Assembly (NCBI GenBank): GCA_018895275.1
Contig: JAHIOQ010000075.1
Span: 1-34,639 of the forward strand
DNA from: Candidatus Omnitrophota bacterium
GTDB taxonomy: Bacteria > Omnitrophota > Gorgyraeia > B26-G9
Direction of reading: 5' to 3'
DNA: 34,639 nt
The position numbers and the translations under genes are program-made. Below, in pieces: positions 7,159 through 13,625 of this stretch. Each line of letters starts with the position of its first letter. Positions within the stretch are counted from its first letter, which is position 1. A model generated the notes under the pieces. That model made no database searches. It was given only the letters and a program-made list of their open reading frames with translations, and was not told the origin of the DNA.

Positions 7159-8298
7159 TCAGGCCGCGTCTCTGCCCTCCTCTTGCGCCAGTTCCGCTTC
7201 GATTTCCGCTACAGTAGGCAGACTTCCTTTCAATTGTTTGGGAAGGCGTTTGACAAGTCTGGTTTCCCAATCCGCAACACCTATGGGTTTCTTAAAACCG
7301 CGAATAGCGTATTCCACTACCACCTTATTTTTGGATCGGCAAAGGAGTAAACCGATGGTGGGTTTATCATCCGGATGGCGCAAGAGATCGTCCACCGCCG
7401 ATAGGTACATATTCAACGCGCCAACAAAGCCAGGCTCAAAAGGCACGGCTTTCAACTCTACTACAACATAACAACGCAGTTTGAGATGATAAAATAACAA
7501 ATCGAGATAGAAATCACTGGCGCCGATTTCAAGGTGTATCTGCCGTCCCACAAAAGCAAAACCAGTCCCAAGCTCCAGCAGGAAATGCTGCACGTGATTC
7601 ACCAGAGCCTGTTCAACTTCTCGCTCCCGGCGGGGATCAGCAGTACCGAGAAAATCGAACAGATATGGATCTTTGAACACCTGTGCTGCCATGTCCGAGT
7701 CGGCAGGAGGGAGAGTAAGGACAAAATTGGTGATTGCCTTGCCATGACGTTTATGAGCGCTGGTCTCAATCTGTATTGCAAGAATATTGCGACTCCAACC
7801 GTTCTCGCGAGACATCTTGGCATACCAAAGCCGTGTTTGCGGGTCTGCAACCTTTTCGAGCAAAGCAATATTGTGATACCAAGTGATTTGTGCAAGCGTC
7901 TCTTGCACAAATTGCTGATTCGGCCATGCAGCAGCGAAAGATCTCATATACTTCAGATTTCGGGGAGAAAGCCCTCGCATATCAGGGAAAGCCTCACGCA
8001 GGTCAGCGGAAAGACAGTCAATGACTTTTGACCCCCAACCTTCGCGCTCCTGACGTTTGAGAATCGCCCTGCCGATATCCCAATACAAGAGGACCATAGC
8101 TGCATTAGCGGCCATAACAACGCGTAATCGCTCTGTCTGAATGCGCTCCTTAATCTCACCAAGGACAGCGATGTAATTTTCCGGTAATTCTCCGCTTCCG
8201 GGACGAACAGAGAATAATGCATCTTTCTGCCAAATACCTCTCGATTTCCGTTCCAAACCGCTATTGGAGACAGGTGTTTTTTTATCTGGCTTCTTCAT
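7159..8298 (-). CDS. yhcG: YhcG/DUF1016 family PDDEXK nuclease
   Basis: The 379-residue protein has the DUF1016 N-terminal helical domain (AANAAMVLLYWDIGRAIL, then RGLSPRNLKYMRSFAAAWP and WYHNIALLEKV). The C-terminal PDDEXK nuclease domain carries the catalytic signature EIGASDFYLDLLFYH and VVVELK, with Asp in the first block and E-x-K in the second. The family is common in defence islands and type I loci as an accessory nuclease; its role is not firmly established. The ATG overlaps the stop of hsdM-like tail copy 1 (ATATGA), and the stop is followed 1 nt later by tail copy 2, so the gene is bracketed by two copies of the same 87-nt tail. The gene looks intact and more GC-rich than the transposase and rhuM genes. 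Confidence 0.9.
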   Translation of the reverse strand: MKKPDKKTPVSNSGLERKSRGIWQKDALFSVRPGSGELPENYIAVLGEIKERIQTERLRVVMAANAAMVLLYWDIGRAILKRQEREGWGSKVIDCLSADLREAFPDMRGLSPRNLKYMRSFAAAWPNQQFVQETLAQITWYHNIALLEKVADPQTRLWYAKMSRENGWSRNILAIQIETSAHKRHGKAITNFVLTLPPADSDMAAQVFKDPYLFDFLGTADPRREREVEQALVNHVQHFLLELGTGFAFVGRQIHLEIGASDFYLDLLFYHLKLRCYVVVELKAVPFEPGFVGALNMYLSAVDDLLRHPDDKPTIGLLLCRSKNKVVVEYAIRGFKKPIGVADWETRLVKRLPKQLKGSLPTVAEIEAELAQEEGRDAA

Positions 8299-8381
8299 AT
8301 TTTTAGCTGCTTAAAATTTTCACTAATTTTTTTTGCTAAATCGAAAGCTTGTTCATTTAGGCCTTCCAGTTCGGTGTGGAT
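8295..8381 (-). pseudogene. Detached HsdM-like C-terminal tail, copy 1 (fused behind radC)
   Basis: The frame reads IHTELEGLNEQ...DLAKKISENFKQLKI and ends in ATATGA over the yhcG start. Its first part overlaps, in a different frame, the last codons of the truncated radC, whose stop is at 8353. It starts at the same point of the tail as copy 2 (7071-7157), so both inserted genes were joined to the same segment of the methylase gene. The main body of hsdM is missing from the window. The HsdM assignment rests on resemblance of about 20 residues. Confidence 0.62.
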
Positions 8382-8898
8382 TGTGCGCCAGTATGATTGA
8401 GGAGGCAAGTTGACGTATGGCCGGTTCAAATACTTCGCGCGGATGCACCAGCGTTTGCGCCAATGTGCCGATAGAAATAATCTCTTTATGAATGAGCTGC
8501 TTGCGGGCGTTGAGATACAGCGCCATAAAATATTCTTTTTGCTTTCCTCGCAAATCAACAAGCTGGGCAACAGTGTCTCTTACGGAATCCAGGATGGGAA
8601 GAGAATCATTGAATGAACCAACCGCGCGGCGGCCAAGCTCCAAAGCAGCCTTGATAGTAATGGCTTTGGTATCTTCCAACCCCTTAATACCGGTCAGTTC
8701 ATCTTTTGTAACAGCTGAAAGTTTTGACAGGGGATACTTTTTCAGGGTTTCTTTGGCAATATCCAAAGCGCTCTTACCGGCTCGGCCGGTACGAATAAGG
8801 ATTGCCAATAGTTCGGCATCACTTAAGTTTTCCGCTCCCCTTTCAGATAGCTTTTCTCTAGGCCTTTTATGTTTTGGTAAGTCTTTGATTTTTGCCAT
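8353..8898 (-). pseudogene. radC: RadC-like JAB/MPN protein, truncated before its catalytic motif
   Basis: The first about 170 residues are classic RadC: LPKHKRPREKLSERGAENLS, LLAILIRTGRAGKSA, a helix-hairpin-helix region (LTGIKGLEDTKAITIKAALE) and the JAB-like domain with YFMALYLNARKQLIHKE and HPREVFEPAIRQLASS. It then breaks at IILAHN, where the family continues HPSGD to complete the metal-binding H-x-H...S..D motif. Instead the DNA runs into the hsdM-like tail and the frame ends as PHRTGRPK. At 181 residues it lacks about 45 C-terminal residues and should be catalytically dead. RadC proteins are often carried by mobile islands. A perfect TATAAT lies upstream, so it may still be transcribed as the first gene of the island. 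Confidence 0.85.
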
Positions 8899-8964
8899 AT
8901 TCTATTCTTCCCTCATATATAAAGCCAATGCTCTTTAGTCTTATTTACAAAAAGCATATAACAC

Positions 8965-8993
8965 ATTATAAAATAAAAGATTGGCGATTTCTA
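8965..8993 (-). promoter_or_regulatory. Candidate sigma-70 promoter of the radC-led island operon
   Basis: On the minus strand a perfect TATAAT (8965-8970) lies 17 nt from a -35-like TAGAAA (8988-8993, 4 of 6 to consensus). It is about 70 nt upstream of the radC start. The -35 overlaps the hairpin assigned as terminator of the upstream small gene, so the two signals are compact and shared. Confidence 0.45.
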
Positions 8994-9013
8994 TCAAAAT
9001 TCTTTGATCGCCA
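8971..9013 (-). terminator. Terminator-like hairpin after the small membrane protein gene
   Basis: Minus-strand arms TGGCGAT and ATCGCCA (9007-9013 and 8982-8988), with an inner TCAAA/TTTGA pairing, are followed by the T-rich tract ATCTTTTATTTT. This begins 10 nt after the stop of the 9023-9298 gene, as expected for an intrinsic terminator, though the U-tract is interrupted. Confidence 0.5.
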
Positions 9014-9022
9014 CATAACGCA

Positions 9023-9298
9023 TTATGGTTTGCTATAAGATAGAAGTCTCCCGTCCAACCTTCTTATTGAGCCTGCCACAAAAAGCCCCCCACAACCCAA
9101 AATCATTAGATACGGTACACCCTCATCACCGAGTTTGGCCTGCGAAGGATCGCTCTGCTCATCATCTTCTTCCGCTGTTTGCGCGAAAATACATACGTTT
9201 TTCGCCCCGATAGATAGGAACACAAATAAAATAACCGCAGTCCGCGCCGCGGTTAGAGATAAAATGCTATTGTTATTGAATACGCGCACGCGTACCAT
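9023..9298 (-). CDS. Small exported/membrane protein with C-terminal hydrophobic anchor
   Basis: I take ATG 9298, which is preceded by an excellent GGGGGAAGGA ribosome site; the 91-residue product is not recognised. Residues about 8-40 form a signal-peptide-like hydrophobic stretch ending near IFAQT. A short acidic linker follows (EEDDEQSDPSQ), then a second hydrophobic stretch VPYLMILGCGGLFVAG and RRLDGR. Signal peptide, polar middle, hydrophobic segment and terminal Arg cluster is the plan of a small envelope protein or a C-terminally sorted protein. It has a terminator on each side, so it is a single-gene transcript. No function is assigned. Confidence 0.5.
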   Translation of the reverse strand: MVRVRVFNNNSILSLTAARTAVILFVFLSIGAKNVCIFAQTAEEDDEQSDPSQAKLGDEGVPYLMILGCGGLFVAGSIRRLDGRLLSYSKP

Positions 9299-9363
9299 GT
9301 ATTCCTTCCCCCGCATTTTGCGGGACAAACGCAGCCGCCGCTAATGCGCGTGGCCGCGGCGTT

Positions 9364-9388
9364 AAAAAATTGCTCAAAAACGGAGCAA
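9364..9388 (-). terminator. Intrinsic terminator of the lexA transcript
   Basis: On the minus strand TTGCTC (9383-9388) and GAGCAA (9370-9375) pair around a 7-nt loop and are followed directly by TTTTTT. It lies 15 nt beyond the stop of the polymerase remnant downstream of lexA. The stem is short (6 bp) but the layout is canonical. Confidence 0.6.
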
Positions 9389-9403
9389 CCCTTACCCTGC
9401 CCA

Positions 9404-9628
9404 TCATTGTTTTTTTATCTCGGCAAAAGAAAAGATAGATAAGCCATGCAAACGCCGGCTTAAACATCCAGCGATGCCCGGAATCTTCTCTACGGGAAGT
9501 TTCGCGAGAACCCGGGATATTTCGTGCTGCTCGAGAATAACCATCCCGTCCGGTTTTTGCAGTTTTGAGGCAATCTTGGACATTAGCGGGTTAACGGAAA
9601 TCCCCACGGAACCGGTAATATTAAACAT
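9404..9628 (-). pseudogene. Remnant of a Y-family (DinB/UmuC-type) DNA polymerase
   Basis: The 74-residue frame reads SVGISVNPLMSKIASKLQKP, then DGMVIL and LPVEKIPGIAGCLSRRLHGL. This is the palm/thumb junction of Y-family polymerases (SxGIxxNKLxAKIAS...KPDG... LPVxxIPGIG). The N-terminal about 140 residues, with the metal-binding palm, and the little-finger domain after SFAEIKK are both missing. The ATG overlaps the last 8 nt of lexA, so it may still be translated. A lexA-umuC/dinB pair is a normal SOS mutagenesis operon; here the polymerase is broken at both ends. A retained helix-hairpin-helix peptide cannot be excluded. Confidence 0.75.
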
Positions 9629-10208
9629 ACCTTCGTATCGCGGTAATTACTTTTCCGACTATCTGGGAATTTTCGTTTAAGGGGATAATTGAATAATTCT
9701 TGTTCGCCGGCTCTAAAAAAAGACGGCCTTCCCGGTTTCGCAGAATCTTGACCGTAACCTCATCGTCAATACGGCAGACGACGATATCCTCGCTTTGCGC
9801 GCACGGCTGTTTTTTCACCAAAACCAGGTCATCGGGCATGATTCCCGCTCCGATCATACTGTCTCCCCTAACGCGCAGAAAGAACAGCTCTTCTTTCTGG
9901 GAAAATAATTTATCCACATTAAAATAATCTTCCACGTTTTCCACAGCCAGCACCGGCACTCCGGCAGGAACACTGCCTAAAATCGGGATCGTGAGCATCG
10001 CCTTTTCCGTTAACTCAATCGCGCGCGATTTCTTCTCATTGAGCAAGATATATCCCTTGCGGAATAATGCCTTCAAGTAATCGCGCACGGTCCCGGTGGA
10101 AGAAAAGCTGAATTCCGCGGCAATCTCCCGGATAGTCGGCGGCAGCCCTTCGCGCACCTTTTTCCGGATAAACATGAGTACTTCCTGCTGCTTATCGGTA
10201 AGATCCAT
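9621..10208 (-). CDS. lexA: LexA-family SOS repressor
   Basis: I choose ATG 10208 because AAGGGGG stands 7 nt upstream; the product is then 195 residues, near the family norm. An N-terminal winged helix (PPTIREIAAEF, SSTGTVRDYLKALFRKGYI) is followed by the S24 peptidase domain. The self-cleavage site is Ala82-Gly83 in VPAGVP, the catalytic Ser is in RGDSMIGAGI (Ser117), and the Lys is in DEVTVKIL (Lys154). The recognition helix differs from the common SPNAVREHLKAL form, which fits an unusual operator. Expression is probably autoregulated through the inverted repeat at 10401-10424, which lies between promoter elements. A polymerase remnant follows in the same transcript. Confidence 0.95.
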   Translation of the reverse strand: MDLTDKQQEVLMFIRKKVREGLPPTIREIAAEFSFSSTGTVRDYLKALFRKGYILLNEKKSRAIELTEKAMLTIPILGSVPAGVPVLAVENVEDYFNVDKLFSQKEELFFLRVRGDSMIGAGIMPDDLVLVKKQPCAQSEDIVVCRIDDEVTVKILRNREGRLFLEPANKNYSIIPLNENSQIVGKVITAIRRYV

Positions 10209-10230
10209 AATACACCCCCTTAATGAGCCC

Positions 10231-10368
10231 ATCACTTAGAGAGCGAAGCGAGCTAAGTGATTTGGGCGAATTAATGTCCGAGCTGCGGAGGGAAAATGTC
10301 ACCAGAGATTTTCCCGACATCTTGCAGCCGGCGTAATGAGCAGACCTGTAGGCCATTAGGCCGTCTGC
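10231..10368 (-). other. lexA 5' leader with three stem-loops
   Basis: The roughly 190-nt leader contains three inverted repeats: ATCACTTAG/CTAAGTGAT (10231-10239, 10253-10261); GGGAAAAT/ATTTTCCC (10290-10297, 10308-10315) with an outer ATGTC/GACAT; and GCAGAC/GTCTGC (10340-10345, 10363-10368) enclosing GGCC-ATTA-GGCC. There is no open frame of note. It could be a regulatory leader or a composite palindromic repeat element inserted in the leader; I cannot choose between these. Confidence 0.55.
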
Positions 10369-10400
10369 GAATTAACCCACGTACCTTTTATGTCTTTATT

Positions 10401-10428
10401 CATACCACACATCTGTGTGGTATGTCAA
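10401..10428 (-). promoter_or_regulatory. lexA promoter with overlapping palindromic operator (putative SOS box)
   Basis: A perfect inverted repeat with arms CATACCACAC and GTGTGGTATG around 4 nt spans 10401-10424. On the minus strand TTGACA (10423-10428) is a perfect -35, and TATGAA 18 nt downstream is a plausible -10, so the repeat fills the spacer. A symmetric operator occluding the lexA promoter is the usual form of LexA autoregulation. The half-site differs from both the CTGT-N8-ACAG and GAAC-N4-GTTC types. Confidence 0.72.
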
Positions 10429-10452
10429 GCAGAAAAATAGTTATTGCCGGAA

Positions 10453-12174
10453 TTATATCGCCTGTTCAAAAACTCTATAATTATCAAACAATTGTTTTGA
10501 TATTTTCTTGCTTGTATCCTCAGGCATAATCTCCCGTAATTTCCTTGCGCCTTTGGCAAAAGTATAATTTTCATCAGTTCCCTGTTTTTGCTGCACCATT
10601 ATATTTAGCTGGTGCAGGCTCCTAACAAAATTAGTAATCGTAACAAGAGCCATCTTTTCTGCAATATTCTCTTTCCCGAATCCTAACTCTTTCATATTGG
10701 AAACTATTTTTTCAAAACTATCTTTACTTTCCAAGTTAACACCGGTTTGCTGCAATAGCGCATCTACTCCGCCAAAAAATTCCGTATTTAAATGGGCTCT
10801 GCATCCTACTTGATCCAACATTGTATAATCTACAATGCTCATCATATCTATCCTGCCCGGTAATTCATACGGATCATAATTAACTCTGAATTTATTGTAA
10901 GTGCGCAAGCTGTCTGAGGAGTAAACAACCTTAGCTGCTGTGTCTCCAAAATCTATGGTCATACAATACCCTTTATCCAATATTTTGCCCACGCCTTTTA
11001 TAAAATCTGCCGCAGACATATTGACATATACTATTTCAAATTCCCGATTTGAATTCATAACCGTATTTTTCATCTCCTGCATATTTTCCTGAATAACCTC
11101 TGCTACCCCTTCAATTTGCCCGGCATCAATATAACGTTCTGTAAAACTCACAAACTGATCAAACAGATAATGGACTGCAAACCGAAAATCTTTTAAATAC
11201 GCATCATCCGTAATGCAGCTTTCTTTTATCCGCATAAAACTTTCTTTGGAAAGATATAACACTCTCTCATCATCTAAACCAAATTTTTCTCTAAAAATCC
11301 TGTCTTCTTCTTCCAGTTTTTTTAAGTTAATAAATTGCCGTTCATCGTTACCTATAGCATTTACAAAATCTCTTTTTGGGATAGCCGGAATAGAAATTGC
11401 TGCCTTTGCTGTTCCATCTTTATAAAGACGCACCTTATGTACAGGGAAAGCATCAAGAAGCTCATTAGAAAAAATTAATCCTTTAATTGAATTTTTAGCA
11501 AAATAATTTTCCAGATAACGCGCATCAACAAGTTTAGATTGGAATTTTTCGGCATAAATTTTATTTTTTTTAAATTGTATTTGTTGCAACTCAGGTGAAT
11601 ATTCTCCAAGCGTATAATTCATCTGTTTCCAGAATAATGACCATTGTTCATTTTTATCAGCCTTATCTTTAATATAATTCAATGTGTCAAAAGCCAATGT
11701 CCCATCTCCGCCGCCAAACTCAAGGATATAAAAAGTTTCTCCTTTCTTGAGTGTTCCTGCCCCACGCATACCCTGCCACATCCGAAATGCCTGCTCAGCA
11801 ATCATATGTCCAAAATAAGGAGAAAGCATAACCGGATAAGTAGAAAAATGTCCGCCTTTTCTGAATTTTACTTTTCCTGTGTAATAATATCCCCACATCT
11901 TGTTATAAAGACATTCCTGCATATATTCATAAAATGTAAAAAAAGTTTGTGTTAACCCTTCTGTTATAGGATTCTCAGATTTTTTCCCGGTTCTACAAAT
12001 CCCCTTCCGGCTCACTAATTCACTAAATTTGTCTGTAAATAAATTATTATTAATATTGACAGCGGGACTAAGACAAAATTTTTCTATTGCGGAACTTTCA
12101 TTAAAAAATTCAAAACCCGCTGCGGTATATATATGTATAAAAACAAACAAAATTATCCGTAAAAATATGTTCAC
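10453..12174 (-). CDS. Exported MidA/NDUFAF7-like SAM-dependent methyltransferase
   Basis: The GTG start at 12174 has AAAGAGG upstream. Residues 1-20 are a signal peptide (IFLRIILFVFIHIYTAAG). After it comes FCLSPAVNINNNLF, a motif shared with the next two exported proteins. The body matches the MidA/NDUFAF7 (DUF185) fold: GGHFSTYPVMLSPYFGHMIA, the SAM-binding FYILEFGGGDGTLA, IFSNELLDAFPVHKV and GYCMTIDFGD. Relatives methylate protein arginines and are intracellular or mitochondrial, so an exported member is odd. At 573 residues it is longer than the usual 380-430. The protein ends FEQAI. It is the last gene of the AT-rich cluster. Confidence 0.82.
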   Translation of the reverse strand: MNIFLRIILFVFIHIYTAAGFEFFNESSAIEKFCLSPAVNINNNLFTDKFSELVSRKGICRTGKKSENPITEGLTQTFFTFYEYMQECLYNKMWGYYYTGKVKFRKGGHFSTYPVMLSPYFGHMIAEQAFRMWQGMRGAGTLKKGETFYILEFGGGDGTLAFDTLNYIKDKADKNEQWSLFWKQMNYTLGEYSPELQQIQFKKNKIYAEKFQSKLVDARYLENYFAKNSIKGLIFSNELLDAFPVHKVRLYKDGTAKAAISIPAIPKRDFVNAIGNDERQFINLKKLEEEDRIFREKFGLDDERVLYLSKESFMRIKESCITDDAYLKDFRFAVHYLFDQFVSFTERYIDAGQIEGVAEVIQENMQEMKNTVMNSNREFEIVYVNMSAADFIKGVGKILDKGYCMTIDFGDTAAKVVYSSDSLRTYNKFRVNYDPYELPGRIDMMSIVDYTMLDQVGCRAHLNTEFFGGVDALLQQTGVNLESKDSFEKIVSNMKELGFGKENIAEKMALVTITNFVRSLHQLNIMVQQKQGTDENYTFAKGARKLREIMPEDTSKKISKQLFDNYRVFEQAI

Positions 12175-12276
12175 AAAAATGCCTCTTTCAAATCATAGGT
12201 TAGCGATGGCTTGGAATTTATTATATGGCTTGTTCTATCTCATGCTCATAATATTTATTTACTTTTAAAATTTTAC

Positions 12277-13386
12277 TTATAAAATCACTGCCTGTCTGTT
12301 TAGCGCTTTTTGGGCCTTCCCTATTTTCCTTTTTAGATGATACTCCTTTTCTATCTGAATACACCATTGCGGTATTGCTAAGTTTTTAAAAAGCAAGCGC
12401 ATACAATTTTGCAATTCTTTATCCATCCATTCAGCAAAAAGCTGAGGATATTTAAACTCGATAATCTTAGCCAAGCCTGTTCCTGGCTTAATCCCAACAC
12501 TTAGACGTGAATTTTCAGCATCTTCGGAAAATACACCCATTTTAAAAAATGTATTTCTAAAAATTAACCTTTCCCGAATAAGATATTCTTCGATGCCCGC
12601 GCAAATAACATAGCCTGCCTCATTCCTTTGCAGACAATCAGCCATTTTTTCTTCAAACTCATTGTTTAAAATTTCTCTAATATTTTGCTGCAGCCTTATA
12701 TATTTTGTATACTTTTGAATAAATTCTATTTCCCACGGCCTGCTCTCTTGCGGTTGGAGCGGCCTTAACATATCACAGATTTCTTCAGAGAACATAATCT
12801 CTTCTAAACTCAAACATGCAAATTTAAAAATTAGATTATTTAAACTCTTTTCACAAGCCTTCTTCATATAAATAAGGGCCTTTCTAAAATCACCTTGTAA
12901 TGCCTTAACACCGCCGATATAAAAATACAAAACACTTTTTTCTTCTTCCGAAGAAATTTCAATCAACATTTGATAAAAAATTAAAGCTTCTTTATATCTT
13001 TGAGCAATAACATACTCCTCAGATTTTTCTTTAAGCGCAACTAAAAGTTTATTCTTCACGCTTTGTTCTATTTCCATCCCCATTCTACTCAAGCGTTGAT
13101 ATTCCAAATATGCCTCTTTGAGGCTGCGTTCTTCTATAAGAGTCGAAATTCTTTCACTTAAAAGTTTAACTAAGTTGCGTTCAAGGAGTTCGTTATCATT
13201 TCGTTTAAAGTAACATGCCTTAACAAACGCATCTCTGAATAAAAGCGTATCAACACTGACAGAAGGGCATAGGGTTGTAAAATCCACACTTTTCATCTCA
13301 AAAAATTGAGAATAACATTTGCCGCTTATTAAAAATAAATTGATAACAATCAACACTGTTATCTTTAACAATACCTTTTTCTTCAT
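12277..13386 (-). CDS. Exported helical-repeat (TPR-like) protein of unknown function
   Basis: The 369-residue protein has a clear signal peptide (KKKVLLKITVLIVINLFLIS), then the cluster-specific motif TLCPSVSVDTLLFRDAF. The middle shows TPR-like helical pairs, such as EEYVIAQRYKEALIFYQML and YIGGVKALQGDFRKALIYMK. The C-terminal third is helical with scattered Cys and unrecognised. It has no enzyme signature. It lies between the TIM-barrel and methyltransferase genes that share the N-terminal motif, so it is probably sorted or processed like them. A scaffold or partner role is inference only. Confidence 0.65.
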   Translation of the reverse strand: MKKKVLLKITVLIVINLFLISGKCYSQFFEMKSVDFTTLCPSVSVDTLLFRDAFVKACYFKRNDNELLERNLVKLLSERISTLIEERSLKEAYLEYQRLSRMGMEIEQSVKNKLLVALKEKSEEYVIAQRYKEALIFYQMLIEISSEEEKSVLYFYIGGVKALQGDFRKALIYMKKACEKSLNNLIFKFACLSLEEIMFSEEICDMLRPLQPQESRPWEIEFIQKYTKYIRLQQNIREILNNEFEEKMADCLQRNEAGYVICAGIEEYLIRERLIFRNTFFKMGVFSEDAENSRLSVGIKPGTGLAKIIEFKYPQLFAEWMDKELQNCMRLLFKNLAIPQWCIQIEKEYHLKRKIGKAQKALNRQAVIL

Positions 13387-13424
13387 CTGCTGTTAAAATT
13401 TTACCTATGTTCTACTATTACGAG

Positions 13425-13622
13425 TTAAATTGCCTGCCCAATCAAATCCTCAGCTCTAAGCTCCGAAAAATTTTTCTCATCCAAAACACCAACTGAATTT
13501 TGGCGGACTTCTGCTGTTTTGCCTGACTCATCAATTACTTCTTGATGTATCGCCGAAACAAACACATCAAAAACTTCCGCTACCCAAAAAGTTACACTGC
13601 GTAGGTGGAACTTTTGGGGTAT
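13425..13622 (-). pseudogene. Degenerate ORF ending in the cluster's QAI-COOH motif
   Basis: A 65-codon frame without a start codon runs FWVAEVFDVFVSAIHQEVID to FSELRAEDLIGQAI-stop. It fills the gap between the TIM-barrel and helical-repeat genes. The final EDLIGQAI resembles the C-termini of the neighbours (VFEQAI, AIEQSI, LIAQAL), so it looks like the 3' end of another cluster member whose front is lost. An in-frame TGA stops it upstream, and a hairpin covers its first codons. Confidence 0.4.
13583..13619. other. Imperfect hairpin after the TIM-barrel gene
   Basis: Plus-strand arms CCCAAAAAGTTACAC (13583-13597) and GTGGAACTTTTGGGG (13605-13619) pair around a 7-nt loop with one mismatch and one bulge. 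It begins 6 nt after the TIM-barrel stop. No T-run follows, so it is more likely an RNA-stabilising structure or an inserted palindrome than an intrinsic terminator. Confidence 0.5.
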
Positions 13623-13625
13623 TCA

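Noticed and set aside
7161-7180. GCGTCTCTGCC at the yhcG 3' end considered as a fifth REP-like palindrome
   Set aside because: It matches only one half-site by chance, with no complementary arm; the codons encode the ordinary yhcG C-terminus.
7534-8031. Long plus-strand open frame (165 codons) opposite yhcG
   Set aside because: It is antisense to a well-conserved PDDEXK nuclease gene. Its translation has no recognisable motif, and no ribosome site was seen.
9273-9467. Minus-strand 64-codon frame between lexA and the small membrane protein
   Set aside because: It spans the intrinsic terminator, overlaps the better-supported genes at both ends and shows no family similarity.
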